Origin: Streptomyces sp. DH-12
GTDB lineage: Bacteria; Actinomycetota; Actinomycetes; Streptomycetales; Streptomycetaceae
Assembly: GCF_002899455.1 (NCBI RefSeq)
Contig: NZ_PPFB01000001.1
Coordinates: 5,851,001 to 5,915,000 of the forward strand
Length of the DNA stretch: 64,000 nt
Reading direction: 5' to 3'
Shown here: one piece after another, positions 1 through 12,292 of the stretch
How positions within the stretch are numbered: position 1 is the first letter of the stretch
Layout of the letters: the number at the start of each line of letters is the position of its first letter
Made by a program: the position numbers and the translations under genes
Notes under the pieces: generated by a model
Seen by the model: only the letters and a program-made list of their open reading frames with translations
Told to the model about the DNA's origin: nothing
Databases searched by the model: none

Positions 1-1481
1 TCCACGAACCGAAGGGCGACACCGGGCGCCGACGCCCAGTGGGTGTGCAGATAACTGGCGTGCACGCTCTTCCCGACGAACCCTTCGACCCGCCGCTCAG
101 GCGTGCGCAGCCCCCACGCGGGGGAGCCCCCGGCCCCCGGCTCGACGACCGTCCGGTGGAACTCGTGCCCCCGCATCCGCGTCCCGGCCGCGGCCAGCAC
201 GCTGTCGGAGACGGCCACGGCGTCCCGGTACCCGAGCGTCAACCGCTCCGACATCCGCGCGGAGGCGTCGAGCACGCCGCACATGGGCATCCCGTCCAGC
301 TCCCGGCAGAGGTACAACAGCCCGGCACACTCGGCGGCGACGGGGGCGCCACCCGCGGCGAGCCCGGCAATCCGCTCGCGCAGGGCTTCGTTGGCGGACA
401 GCTCGGAGGCGTACACCTCGGGGAAACCCCCACCGATGACGACCCCGGCGGTCCCGTCGGGCAACTCCTCGTCCCGCAGAGGATCAAAGGTGACGACCTC
501 CGCCCCGGCGGCGGTCAACAACTCGGCGTGCTCGGCATAGGAAAAGGTGAACGCGGCCCCGCCGGCGAGGGCGATGACCGGGTCCCTCGGCTTCTCGGAC
601 GACGTGGCCGCCGCTCCCGGTCCGTCCGGCGTTCGAGGACGAGGTCCGCCAGGGCCGACGAGGGGGTCCGGGGGCGAAGCCCCCGGGGCCGGGACGGGAA
701 GGGGCGGCGGGGGCGAAGAAAAGAGGGCGTCACCCGCGTCCCAAGCCGCACCCGCCAGTGACCCCGCACTGTACGCGAGGGCGACAAGCCCTTCGAGATC
801 ACACCCGTCGGCAACCAACGCCCCCATCGCCTGGACGGCGCCGACAGCCGAGTCGCCCCGCTCAGCCACAGGCACGAGCCCCAGATGCCGAGACGGGGTC
901 TCCACCCCCGCGCCCCGCCGCAACACCCCCATCACAGGAACCCCGACGGCCTCCAACGCCTCCCGCAGCAACGCCTCATGCCGCTCCGACCCCACCTTGT
1001 TGAGGATCACGCCCCCGACCCGCACCTCCGGATCGAAGCTCACGAACCCCTGCACCAGGGCCGCCACCGACCGCGCCTGCGCCGACGCGTCGACGACCAG
1101 CACCACCGGCGCCCGCAACACCTTCGCGACCTGCGCGGTGGACGCCAGTTCCCCCTCACCGGCCGCCCCGTCGAACAGCCCCATCACGCCCTCGACGACG
1201 GCGATGTCACACCCCCGCGCCCCGTGCGCGAACAACGGGGCCACCAGCTCGGTGCCGCACAGGTACGCGTCGAGGTTCCGCCCCACCCGCCCCGTGGCGA
1301 GCGCGTGGTACCCGGGATCGATGTAGTCGGGCCCCACCTTGTGCGGCGACACGGTCATCCCGCGCGCCGACAACGCGGCCATCAGCCCCGTGGCGACGGT
1401 GGTCTTCCCGCTCCCCGAGGACGGCGCGGCGATGACCAGCCGGGGGACGGTGAGGACGGAGGCGACGGACCCCGTCACCAC
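1..1481 (-). CDS. cobB: cobyrinate a,c-diamide synthase, 3' end outside window
   Basis: Amidates the a and c side chains of cobyrinate using ATP and glutamine. The start is GTG at 1481 (or 1478), overlapping the cobO stop. The N-terminus has a P-loop, APSSGSGKTT, at about residues 16-25. The C-terminal half is a class I glutamine amidotransferase with the nucleophile motif AECAGLLYL (coded near 325) and the late VxxSYLHTHW-type motif near 36-66. About 490 residues are visible before the window edge; the family is usually 450-470, so this copy is long. The excess lies in a Pro/Gly-rich interdomain linker (residues about 250-300, bases 590-725) coded by a dispersed GC-rich repeat. It is the last gene of the B12-riboswitch operon seen here. 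Confidence 0.93.
   Translation of the reverse strand, partial: MVTGSVASVLTVPRLVIAAPSSGSGKTTVATGLMAALSARGMTVSPHKVGPDYIDPGYHALATGRVGRNLDAYLCGTELVAPLFAHGARGCDIAVVEGVMGLFDGAAGEGELASTAQVAKVLRAPVVLVVDASAQARSVAALVQGFVSFDPEVRVGGVILNKVGSERHEALLREALEAVGVPVMGVLRRGAGVETPSRHLGLVPVAERGDSAVGAVQAMGALVADGCDLEGLVALAYSAGSLAGAAWDAGDALFSSPPPPLPVPAPGASPPDPLVGPGGPRPRTPDGPGAAATSSEKPRDPVIALAGGAAFTFSYAEHAELLTAAGAEVVTFDPLRDEELPDGTAGVVIGGGFPEVYASELSANEALRERIAGLAAGGAPVAAECAGLLYLCRELDGMPMCGVLDASARMSERLTLGYRDAVAVSDSVLAAAGTRMRGHEFHRTVVEPGAGGSPAWGLRTPERRVEGFVGKSVHASYLHTHWASAPGVALRFV
590..725 (-). repeat. dispersed GC-rich Streptomyces repeat inside cobB, read as linker
   Basis: The minus strand carries a G5/C5 snap-back (near 672-684) followed by a run ending CGAACGCCGGACGG. 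This type of element is normally seen between streptomycete genes. Here it stays open in the cobB frame and codes a linker rich in Pro, Gly, Ala and Arg (SSPPPPLPVP ... RPRTPDGPG) between the synthetase and amidotransferase domains. The identity as a dispersed element is from memory of Streptomyces intergenic sequence; the open frame is read directly. Confidence 0.7.
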
Positions 1482-2083
1482 TCGATCCCCCTCTGCCCCT
1501 TCTGCCCGACGTCCATCGGGTGCTTCACCTTGGACATGTCGGTCACCAGATCGGCGCAGTCCACCAGTTCCGCCGGCGCGTTGCGCCCCGTGATCACCAC
1601 GTGCTGCGTCCCCGGCCGCTCCCGCAGCACGGACACCACCTCGGCCGTGTCCACCCACCCCCAGTGCATCGGGTAGGCGAACTCGTCCAGCACGTACAGC
1701 CGGTACGTCTCGGCGGCCAGGTCCCGCTTGACCTGCTCCCAGCCCTCGCGGGCCTTCTCCTCGTTGCTGACGTTGTCCCCCTGCAGCTCGCGCTGCACCC
1801 AGGACCAGCCCTCGCCCATCTTGTGCCAGGCGACGGACCCGCCCTCACCGGAGTCCCCGAGCACCCGCAGCGCCCGCTCCTCGCCGACCTTCCACTTCGC
1901 CGACTTGACGAACTGGAACACCCCGATCGGCCACCCCTGGTTCCAGGCGCGCAACGCCAGCCCGAACGCGGCGGTCGACTTGCCCTTGCCCACGCCCGTG
2001 TGGACGACGACCAGCGGCCGGTTCCTCCGCTGCCGCGTCGTCAGACCGTCGTCGGGCACGACACTCGGCTGCCCCTTCGGCAT
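1475..2083 (-). CDS. cobO: cob(I)yrinic acid a,c-diamide adenosyltransferase
   Basis: Transfers the 5'-deoxyadenosyl group of ATP to cob(I)yrinate a,c-diamide, forming the upper ligand of adenosylcobalamin; cytoplasmic. The protein is 202 residues, normal for the CobO/BtuR family. It has the family P-loop GVGKGKST at residues 30-37, and later YVLDEF and VVITGRNAP, both typical of CobA/CobO. The ATG start overlaps the TAA stop of the upstream chelatase gene by one base (TAATG), and its TGA overlaps the cobB GTG, so it is translationally coupled on both sides. Regulation should follow the riboswitch at 10295-10475. No alternative function is likely. Confidence 0.95.
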   Translation of the reverse strand: MPKGQPSVVPDDGLTTRQRRNRPLVVVHTGVGKGKSTAAFGLALRAWNQGWPIGVFQFVKSAKWKVGEERALRVLGDSGEGGSVAWHKMGEGWSWVQRELQGDNVSNEEKAREGWEQVKRDLAAETYRLYVLDEFAYPMHWGWVDTAEVVSVLRERPGTQHVVITGRNAPAELVDCADLVTDMSKVKHPMDVGQKGQRGIEW

Positions 2084-4079
2084 TACGCGGCCCTCCCCTG
2101 CACGTCCTTCACCAGTCCGGCGATGCTGTCCGCCCGCAGCTCGTCCAGCGTCACCGCGGTCCCGCCCAGCTCACCGGCGAGCCGCCCGGCCAGCCCCAGT
2201 CGCACCGGCCCCGACTCGCAGTCCACGACCACCGAGGCGATGCCCTCCGCCGCGAACAGCCGCGCCGCACGCGACGCCAGCGCCACCGGCTCCGGCCCGC
2301 CGGTCGCCCGCCCGTCGGTCACCACCACGACCAGGGCCCGCCGCGCGGGGTCCCGCAGCCGCTCCACCCGCAACACGTCGTGCGCCCTGAGCAGCCCGGC
2401 CGCCAGCGGGGTGCGTCCGCCGGTCGGCAGCGACTCCAGCCGGGCCGCCGCCGCGTCCACCGACGAGGTCGGAGGCAGCGCGACGTCGGCCGACGCCCCC
2501 CGGAAGGTCACCAGGCCCACCTTGTCCCGCCGCTGGTAGGCGTCGAGCAGCAGCGACAGCACGGCGCCCTTCACGGCGCCCATCCGCTGCCGCGCGGCCA
2601 TGGACCCGGAGGCGTCCACGACGAACAGCACGAGATTGCCCTCGCGGCCCTCCCGGGTCGCCTGCCGCAGATCGTCGCGGCGCACGACGAGACCGCGCCC
2701 GGAGCGTCCCCGGGCCCGCTGGTGCGGCGCGGCGGCCCGCACGGTCGCCGCGAGGTGCAGCGCGGTCAGCGTCCCCTCGGGCCGGCGCGCACCCGTCGTG
2801 CGCCCGTGCTCGGTACGGGCCCGCGACCGCCGCCCGGCGGCCCCCGCCCCGACCCCGGGAACGCTCAGCGCCTTCGTGCGGAAGGGCTCGGAGGCCCGCA
2901 CGGGCGACTGCTCCCCGGCCCCGCCGGGCGCGGGCTCGCCCTCACCGCCCTCGGGCCGGGACGCCGCGTCCCCGCCCTGCGGCCCGCTGTCCGGAGCCGG
3001 CTCCCCGCCGCCCCCGCCGGGCCCGCCCTCAGGACCGTCGTCATCGGGGCCGGGGCCGGGGTCGTCGTCACCCCCGAACTCCTCCAGCGTCTCGTCCAGC
3101 TTGTCCTCGTCCAGCCCCGGCGCGTCGAACGGGTTGCGCCGCCGCCGATGGGGGAGAGCCAGCAGCGCCGCCTGCCGCACGTCCTCGGCGAGCACCTCCG
3201 TCCGCCCGGCCCAGGCGGCCAGCGCGGTCGCCGTGCGCGCCATCACGATGTCGGCCCGCATGCCGTCCACCTCGAAGGCCGCGCAGGTCGCCGCGATCTG
3301 CCGCAGCGCGGCATCCCCCAGCCGCACCGACGGCAGCACCTCCCGCGCCGCGACGATCCGCTGCCGTACGGCGGCCTCCTCGTCGGCCCACCGCGCGGCG
3401 AAGGCGGCCGGATCGTCCTCGTACGCCAGCCGCCGCCGGACCACCTCGACCCGCTGGTCCGGCTCCCGGGACGCGGCGACCTCGACGGTCAGCCCGAACC
3501 GGTCCAGCAACTGCGGCCGCAGCTCGCCCTCCTCCGGGTTCATCGTCCCGACGAGCAGGAACCGCGCCGCGTGCCGAACGGAGACGCCCTCGCGCTCCAC
3601 GTACGAGGCGCCCATCGCCGCCGCGTCCAGCAGCAGGTCGACCAGGTGGTCATGCAGGAGATTGACCTCGTCGACGTACAGGATGCCCCGGTGGGCGGCG
3701 GCGAGCAGCCCCGGCTCGAACGCCTTCACGCCCTCCGAGAGCGCCCGCTCGATGTCCAGCGCACCGACCAGCCGGTCCTCGGAGGCGCCGACGGGCAGCT
3801 CCACCATCCGCGCGGGACGCGCGGTGCCGCCGCCCCCGCCCTCGTGCGGCCCGTCCGGGCACCCCGGGTCGGGCGACGCGGGGTCGCAGGAGAACCGGCA
3901 TCCCGGCACCACGGCGACCTCCGGCAGCAGCGAGGTCAAGGCCCGTACCGCCGTCGACTTGGCGGTGCCCTTCTCGCCGCGCACCAGCACACCGCCGACC
4001 GACGGCGACACCGCGTTCAGCAGCAGCGCGAGCCGCAGGTCGTCCTGGCCGACGACGGCCGTGAAAGGAAAGGGGGTGG

Positions 4080-4083
<4 letters not shown>
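2083..4083 (-). CDS. fused ChlI/ChlD-type cobaltochelatase AAA+/VWA subunit
   Basis: The probable ATPase partner of CobN in inserting cobalt into hydrogenobyrinate a,c-diamide. The 666-residue protein has an N-terminal AAA+ domain (Walker A GEKGTAKST at 36-44; YVDEVNLL Walker B; sensor motif VGTMNPEEGELRPQLLDRF), an acidic Pro/Gly-rich linker at about 340-420, and a C-terminal von Willebrand A domain with the MIDAS motif DASGSM near residue 490. It therefore combines the BchI and BchD roles in one chain. The start is GTG at 4083 in a GTGA overlap with the cobN stop; in-frame sequence upstream of it belongs to cobN in another frame. Metal preference is inferred from linkage to cobN and cobO, not from the sequence. 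Confidence 0.88.
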
Positions 4084-7741
<3,658 letters not shown>

Positions 7742-7745
<4 letters not shown>

Positions 7746-9253
7746 GCGGGCGCTCCTGGTGGGATGAAGGGCAGTCCTCGTGGCGCGCCGGACTCGATGA
7801 GCCGCCACAGCGCGTCCGTGTCCGCGTGCTGTTCGATCAGGTCGCCGAGCCGGTCGAGCTGCTCCTCGCGCAGCGCGGCGAAGGAGGTGTCGGGGGCCGG
7901 CACGAAACGGCGTCCCGCGCGGTCGGCCACCGCGCGCAGGAACGCCCGCCGGAACCCGTCCGACTCCAGCGCGCCGTGCCAGTGCGTGCCCCACGTGCCG
8001 CCCACCCGGCAGCCGTCCAGGAAGGCTTCGCCGCCCCGTACGTCGGCGACCCCGTGATGGATCTCGTACCCCTCGACGCGCTCGCCGAGGGCCTCGCCGA
8101 CCGGGCGGGCCAGGGTCTTCTCGCGGGCGAACCGCACCCGTACGGGCAGCACGCCGAGCCCGTCCACGCGGCCGGCGCGGCTCTCCACGTCGTCCTCGAT
8201 GCGCTCGCCGAGGAGCTGGAAGCCGCCGCAGACGCCCAGCAGCGGCCGGCCCTCGGCGGCCCGCCGCACCAGGGCGTCCGCCAGCCCGCGCTCGCGCAGC
8301 CAGCGCAGCGCCCGCACGGTCCCGCGGGTGCCCGGCACGACCACGAGGTCCGCGTCGGCGAGTTCGTCCGGCCGGTCCACGAACCGCACCACGACGCCCG
8401 GTTCGGCGGCGAGCGCGTCCACGTCGGTGAAGTTGGACATCAGCGGCACCGCGCACACCGCGACCCGCAGCACCTCCTCGCCGACCGGCGCGGTCACCGC
8501 GGACTCCCGCACCGCGCCCCTGAGCGACACCCTGAGGCCGTCCTCCTCGTCGATGCCGAGCCCGTGCCGGAACGGCAGCACGCCATAGGTGCGCCGCCCG
8601 GTCAGGCCGTGCAGCATCCGAAGGCCCGGCTCCAGCAGCGAGACGTCCCCGCGGAACTTGTTCACCAGGAACCCGGCGACCAGCTCCTGGTCCTCGGGGG
8701 AGAGCAGGGCGACCGTGCCGAAGAAGGAGGCGAAGACGCCGCCCCGGTCGATGTCCCCGACGACGAGGACCGGCAGACCGGCGTTGCGGGCGAGGCCCAT
8801 GTTGACGATGTCGGTGCGGCGCAGGTTGATCTCCGCGGGGCTTCCGGCGCCCTCGCAGATCACCGCGTCGTACTCGCTCCGCAGCCGGTCCAGGCAGTCC
8901 AGGACCGTGCCGAGGAGGCTCTCCTGACGGCCGCCGTGGTAACCGCGTGCGCTCATCTCGCCGACCGGGCGGCCCATCAGCACCACCTGGCTGGACCGCT
9001 CGCCGCCCGGCTTCAGCAGCACCGGGTTCATCAGCGCCGTCGGCTCCACCCGGCACGCCTGGGCCTGCATGGCCTGGGCCCGCCCGATCTCGGCGCCCTC
9101 GCGCGTGACGAACGAGTTCAGCGACATGTTCTGCGCCTTGAACGGCGCGACCTTCACGCCCCGGCGCACCAGCCACCGGCAGATCCCGGCGGTGACCACG
9201 CTCTTGCCGGCGTCCGAGGTCGTCCCGGCGACCAGCAGTCCGCCACCGCTCAC
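7742..9253 (-). CDS. cobQ: cobyric acid synthase
   Basis: Performs the four glutamine- and ATP-dependent amidations (b, d, e, g) that convert adenosylcobyrinate diamide to adenosylcobyric acid. It has 503 residues, typical of CobQ. The N-terminal dethiobiotin-synthetase-like domain begins GTTSDAGKS (residues 9-17), followed by the CobQ block FKAQNMSLNS. The C-terminal amidotransferase has the nucleophile motif LLGVCGGFQLLG near residue 342 and a late GTHWHG. The chosen start is GTG at 9253, which overlaps the cbiB stop as GTGA and places the P-loop at the usual distance. The same frame is open upstream, but that stretch lies within cbiB. Confidence 0.95.
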
Positions 9254-10191
9254 GTCGCACGTCCCTTCAGTACGCGCCGCGCGGCCGCCCCGGCCGCGAG
9301 CGCGAGCCAGCCGACCCGCCGCGACAGGCGTACCGCCCGCTCGATGTCGGCCACGGCGACGGGGCGCCCGCCGCTGTTGAGGACGGGCCGGTGCTCGACC
9401 CGGCCGCCGTAGGACAGGGTTCCGCCGAGCCGTACGCCGAGCGCGCCCGCGAAGGACGCCTCCACGGGACCGGCGTTGGGGCTGGGGTGCCGCGCCGCGT
9501 CCGCACGCCAGGCCCGTACCGCCCCGCGCGGGTCCGGCCCGCTCAGTGCGGCGAGCACGGCCGTCAGGCGCGCCCCCGGCCAGCCGGCGACGTCGTCGAG
9601 GCGGGCGGAGGCCCAGCCGTAGCGGCGGTGACGGGGCGACTTGTGCCCCACCATCGCGTCCAGGGTGTTGACGGCCCGGAAGCCCACCAGGCCCGGGACC
9701 CCGGCGACCGCGCCCCACACCAGGGCGCCCACCACGGCGTCGGAGGTGTTCTCGGCCACGGACTCCACCACGGCGCGGGCGATCCCGTCGGCGTCCAGCG
9801 CCTGCGGGTCCCGGCCGCACAGGTGCGGCAGCCGCTCCCGGGCGGCCTCGACGTCACCGGACTCCAGGGCCCGCCCGACGGCACGCGCCTCCCGGGCCAG
9901 CGAGGTGCCGCCGACGACGGCCCAGGTGGCGACGCCGGTCAGGGCGACGGAAGCGGTGGGGGAACGGCGTACGGCGCGGGCGGCCAGGCCGCCGAGCGCG
10001 ACGGCGCCGCCGACGCACACGGCGGTGTGCACGGCCCCGCGGCCCCGGTCGTCCTGCCACAGCACCCGCTCCACGGCAGCCGCGGCCCGCCCGAAAGCGG
10101 CGACCGGGTGTCCACGGCGGGGATCGCCGAACAGCAGGTCGCCGAGGAGGCCGGCGGCGGCGCCGTACGCGAACACGCGATCGGCACCCAT
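9250..10191 (-). CDS. cbiB: adenosylcobinamide-phosphate synthase CbiB/CobD
   Basis: Attaches the (R)-1-amino-2-propanol (phosphate) arm to adenosylcobyric acid, at the membrane. It has 313 residues from ATG 10191. The N-terminus shows LLGDLLFGDPRRGHPVAAFG, the CbiB family signature, and the middle shows the conserved VAENTSDAVVGALVWG and FRAVNTLDAMVGHKS. Several hydrophobic segments fit the known polytopic membrane protein. The frame is open for about 370 bp upstream, but that region contains the riboswitch, so the ATG is preferred. There is no clear Shine-Dalgarno before it; a 26-codon ORF ends four bases upstream, suggesting coupled translation. First large gene of the cob operon. Confidence 0.93.
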   Translation of the reverse strand: MGADRVFAYGAAAGLLGDLLFGDPRRGHPVAAFGRAAAAVERVLWQDDRGRGAVHTAVCVGGAVALGGLAARAVRRSPTASVALTGVATWAVVGGTSLAREARAVGRALESGDVEAARERLPHLCGRDPQALDADGIARAVVESVAENTSDAVVGALVWGAVAGVPGLVGFRAVNTLDAMVGHKSPRHRRYGWASARLDDVAGWPGARLTAVLAALSGPDPRGAVRAWRADAARHPSPNAGPVEASFAGALGVRLGGTLSYGGRVEHRPVLNSGGRPVAVADIERAVRLSRRVGWLALAAGAAARRVLKGRAT

Positions 10192-10195
10192 GGGG

Positions 10196-10276
10196 TCAGC
10201 CGGTGACGGAACCGGAGGGAACGGCCCCGGAGGCGGGTGGGGTGTCGCTGATCGACCTCGACAGGCAGCCGCGCAT
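10196..10276 (-). CDS. short leader ORF (26 aa) between riboswitch and cbiB
   Basis: An ATG-initiated ORF of 26 codons (MRGCLSRSIS ... SGSVTG) begins just after the riboswitch, preceded by a GTGAGGAC-like ribosome site, and stops four bases before the cbiB ATG. cbiB itself has no evident Shine-Dalgarno, so this ORF could deliver ribosomes to it by coupling, making the riboswitch control of one ribosome site act on the operon. The product has no recognised domain. It could simply be a chance ORF; comparison among species would settle this. Confidence 0.45.
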   Translation of the reverse strand: MRGCLSRSISDTPPASGAVPSGSVTG

Positions 10277-10294
10277 GGCGATATGTCCTCACTC

Positions 10295-10475
10295 AGGGTG
10301 TCCACGCCCTGGTTCGACGAGACCGGCGGTGAGAGTTCCTGGCTCCCGGGGTGGTCACCCCGGTGACAGTGGCGGGACCGCGCCGGATTCGCACCGGCTT
10401 CCTCTCCTGCCGCCGTGTTGGCGGAGGCAGTCCACCATGCTCCCGGAAGGGCCGTCAACTTGCCGTTGACCTGCG
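10295..10475 (-). ncRNA. cobalamin riboswitch
   Basis: On the minus strand the region holds the conserved B12 aptamer blocks in order: GAAGCCGGTGCGAATCCGG, then CCCGCCACTG (B12 box, plus-strand 10367-10373), a GTCACCGGGGTGACC stem, and GAGCCAGGAACTC (10331-10345). It sits about 100 bases upstream of cbiB and heads the operon cbiB-cobQ-cobN-chelatase-cobO-cobB. In Streptomyces this class lowers expression when adenosylcobalamin is present. No intrinsic terminator is evident after the aptamer, so control by access to the ribosome site is the more likely mode (inference). Confidence 0.93.
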
Positions 10476-10515
10476 GGGCTGAAGTGTGCCGAGGCCCACA
10501 GAGGGACTCACGTGG

Positions 10516-10542
10516 GTGAACGGCGTGACCGGCGTGACCGGC
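10516..10542. repeat. three tandem 9-bp repeats upstream of cob operon
   Basis: GTGAACGGC, GTGACCGGC and GTGACCGGC follow each other without gap. They lie about 40 bp upstream of the riboswitch in the expected promoter region of the cob operon, and also beyond the terminator of the pitH2 operon. They may be an operator for an unknown regulator; no match to a known regulator is claimed. Confidence 0.5.
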
Positions 10543-10563
10543 CCGCGGGGGCGCGGACACGGC

Positions 10564-10603
10564 GGCGGGCGGGACGGGAGCGGCCGCTCCCGTCCCGCCC
10601 GCC
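10564..10603 (-). terminator. terminator of pitH2 operon
   Basis: A perfect inverted repeat with 20-base arms and no loop (centre CGGCCG at 10581-10586) lies 18 bases past the stop of the small membrane protein gene. There is no T-run, as is common in Streptomyces terminators. It also separates this operon from cob transcription. Confidence 0.8.
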
Positions 10604-10621
10604 CACGCGTGCGGCCTGCCG

Positions 10622-10843
10622 TCAGGCCATGATCAGGTGGATGCCGTAGCCCACCGCCGCCGCGCACGCGGCGAAGCAGGCGTAGGCGCCGGTGACCGCG
10701 AGAGCCGTGGACCGGCCCTCCGCGGCGGCCCGCTCGCGGCGGGACATGCCGGAGATGCCGAGGGTGAACAGGGCCACCAGGGCCACGGTGACCACGAGGC
10801 TGACGCCGAAGACGGAACCGAGGGCCGCCCAGTCGATCTTCAT
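10622..10843 (-). CDS. small membrane protein paired with phosphate transporter
   Basis: A 73-residue protein with two hydrophobic segments, at about residues 7-30 (VFGVSLVVTVALVALFTLGI) and 48-70, separated by a short charged loop (MSRRERAAAEGR). It follows the PiT transporter gene by 31 bp on the same strand, with a GGAAGAAG ribosome site, so the two are very probably cotranscribed under the PHO box at 12165. Its role is not known. A small accessory subunit or assembly partner of the phosphate transporter is a reasonable inference from gene order only. Confidence 0.85.
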   Translation of the reverse strand: MKIDWAALGSVFGVSLVVTVALVALFTLGISGMSRRERAAAEGRSTALAVTGAYACFAACAAAVGYGIHLIMA

Positions 10844-10874
10844 GGTGCTCTTCTTCCTTCGTGCCGGGTCGTGG

Positions 10875-12128
10875 TCAGACGGACGTCTTGGCCGGCGGGC
10901 CCGCCGGGTCGCCGGCCGTCGGCGCCGGGATGGAGGCCGTGAGGTCCTCGGCCACGGTGCCGGCCGGGGGCGGGGTCACGGCGGCCATCGCCTGGGTCAC
11001 CACGCCGGACGGCTCCTCACCGGTGCCGTCGTGGTCGTTGACGTTGGTGTGGTCGACGATCTCGCGCCGGGAGATCTTCCAGATGGCCGCGCTGGAGGCG
11101 ACCAGGAAGACGGCCACCACGGCGGTGCCCCAGTCGCCGAAGCCGCAGACCCACTCGGCGAGCGCCGCGACCAGGGCGGCGGCCGGCAGGGTCAGGCCCC
11201 AGGCGACGAACATCCGGGTGGCCGTGGACCAGCGGACCACGCCGCCCTTGCGGCCCAGGCCGGCGCCCATGACGGCGCCGGAGACGGAGTGCGTCGTGGA
11301 CAGGGAGAAGCCGAGGTGCGAGGAGGCCAGGATGACCGTCGCGGCGCTGGTCTGGGCGGCGAAGCCCTGCTGCGGCTGGAGGTCGGTCAGGCCCTTGCCC
11401 ATGGTGCGGATGATCCGCCAGCCGCCGAGGTAGGTGCCGAGGGCGATGGCGATGCCCGCCGAGAGGATGACCCACATGGGCGGGTCGGAGTCGGGGGCGA
11501 GGGTGCCGCCGGCCACCAGGGCGAGGGTGATGATGCCCATCGTCTTCTGGGCGTCGTTGGTGCCGTGGGCCAGGGAGACCAGGCCGGCGGAGGCGATCTG
11601 GCCGGCGCGGTAGCCCTTCGCGGAGGCCTTGTCGTCGGCGTTGCGGCCCATGCGGTAGGTGAGCCGGGTCGCGAGCATCGCGGCGACGCCGGCCACCAGC
11701 GGGGCGGCGATCGCGGGGATCAGGACCTTGGTGACCAGCACGTCGCCGTGCACCGCGCCGAAGCCGGCGGAGGCGACCGTGGCGCCGATCAGACCGCCCA
11801 TGAGGGCGTGGGAGGAGCTGGACGGCAGACCCACCAGCCAGGTGAGGAGATTCCAGAGGATCGCGCCGACCAGTGCGGCGAAGATGACCTCGGGACGGAT
11901 GCCGGCCTCGTCGACGAGGCCCTTGGAGATCGTGTTGGCGACCTCCACCGAGAGAAAAGCACCCACAAGGTTGAGGACGGCGGACATGGCCACTGCCGCC
12001 TTGGGCCTCATCGCACCGGTCGAAATGGTCGTTGCCATCGCGTTCGCGGTGTCGTGGAAACCGTTCGTGAAATCGAACGCGAGTGCGGTTACCACCACAA
12101 TCGCGAGGATCAGCGAGAAGCTTTCCAT
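10875..12128 (-). CDS. pitH2: PiT-family low-affinity inorganic phosphate transporter
   Basis: Takes up phosphate (as a metal-phosphate complex in characterised PiT proteins) using the ion gradient. It has 417 residues with about ten membrane segments and both halves of the PiT repeat: FDFTNGFHDTANAMATTIST near the N-terminus and SLAHGTNDAQKTMGIITLAL in the second half. The start ATG at 12128 lies 37 bp downstream of a PHO box pointing at it. The symbol follows the Streptomyces coelicolor pitH2 gene, which has the same arrangement and PhoP control; the assignment to pitH2 rather than pitH1 rests on neighbourhood and is less certain than the family. Confidence 0.9.
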   Translation of the reverse strand: MESFSLILAIVVVTALAFDFTNGFHDTANAMATTISTGAMRPKAAVAMSAVLNLVGAFLSVEVANTISKGLVDEAGIRPEVIFAALVGAILWNLLTWLVGLPSSSSHALMGGLIGATVASAGFGAVHGDVLVTKVLIPAIAAPLVAGVAAMLATRLTYRMGRNADDKASAKGYRAGQIASAGLVSLAHGTNDAQKTMGIITLALVAGGTLAPDSDPPMWVILSAGIAIALGTYLGGWRIIRTMGKGLTDLQPQQGFAAQTSAATVILASSHLGFSLSTTHSVSGAVMGAGLGRKGGVVRWSTATRMFVAWGLTLPAAALVAALAEWVCGFGDWGTAVVAVFLVASSAAIWKISRREIVDHTNVNDHDGTGEEPSGVVTQAMAAVTPPPAGTVAEDLTASIPAPTAGDPAGPPAKTSV

Positions 12129-12164
12129 TTACCCAGGCAATCGTTCGAGGTCATTGGCTGGTCG

Positions 12165-12197
12165 AATGTAGGTAACCAGGGTGAACGGAAGATGAAC
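12165..12197 (-). promoter_or_regulatory. PHO box (PhoP direct repeats) upstream of pitH2
   Basis: On the minus strand three 11-bp units follow each other: GTTCATCTTCC, GTTCACCCTGG, TTACCTACATT. The first two match the Streptomyces PhoP core GTTCAC with the known 11-bp period; the third is degenerate. It points at pitH2, 37 bp upstream of its ATG. PhoP may activate or repress from here; the sequence alone does not say. Confidence 0.75.
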
Positions 12198-12292
12198 TGG
12201 AATGGGCATCGTGGTGACCGTAAGAGGGGGTGGGTACTCCGCCGTACAGCCCAGGCCGCCTGGGTCCCCGGGCTCCTGGCAGGATCCCCCTC

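Larger units (their letters stand above)
10277..10621. other. intergenic region between cob and pit operons
   Basis: This region without protein genes holds, from right to left, a 40-bp perfect palindrome (terminator of the pit operon), the 9-bp tandem repeats, the presumed cob promoter, and the cobalamin riboswitch. No further gene is supported. Confidence 0.7.

Noticed and set aside
590..725. Frameshift or pseudogene in cobB because of its length
   Set aside because: The frame is open throughout and both domains keep their motifs; the extra length is the in-frame repeat.
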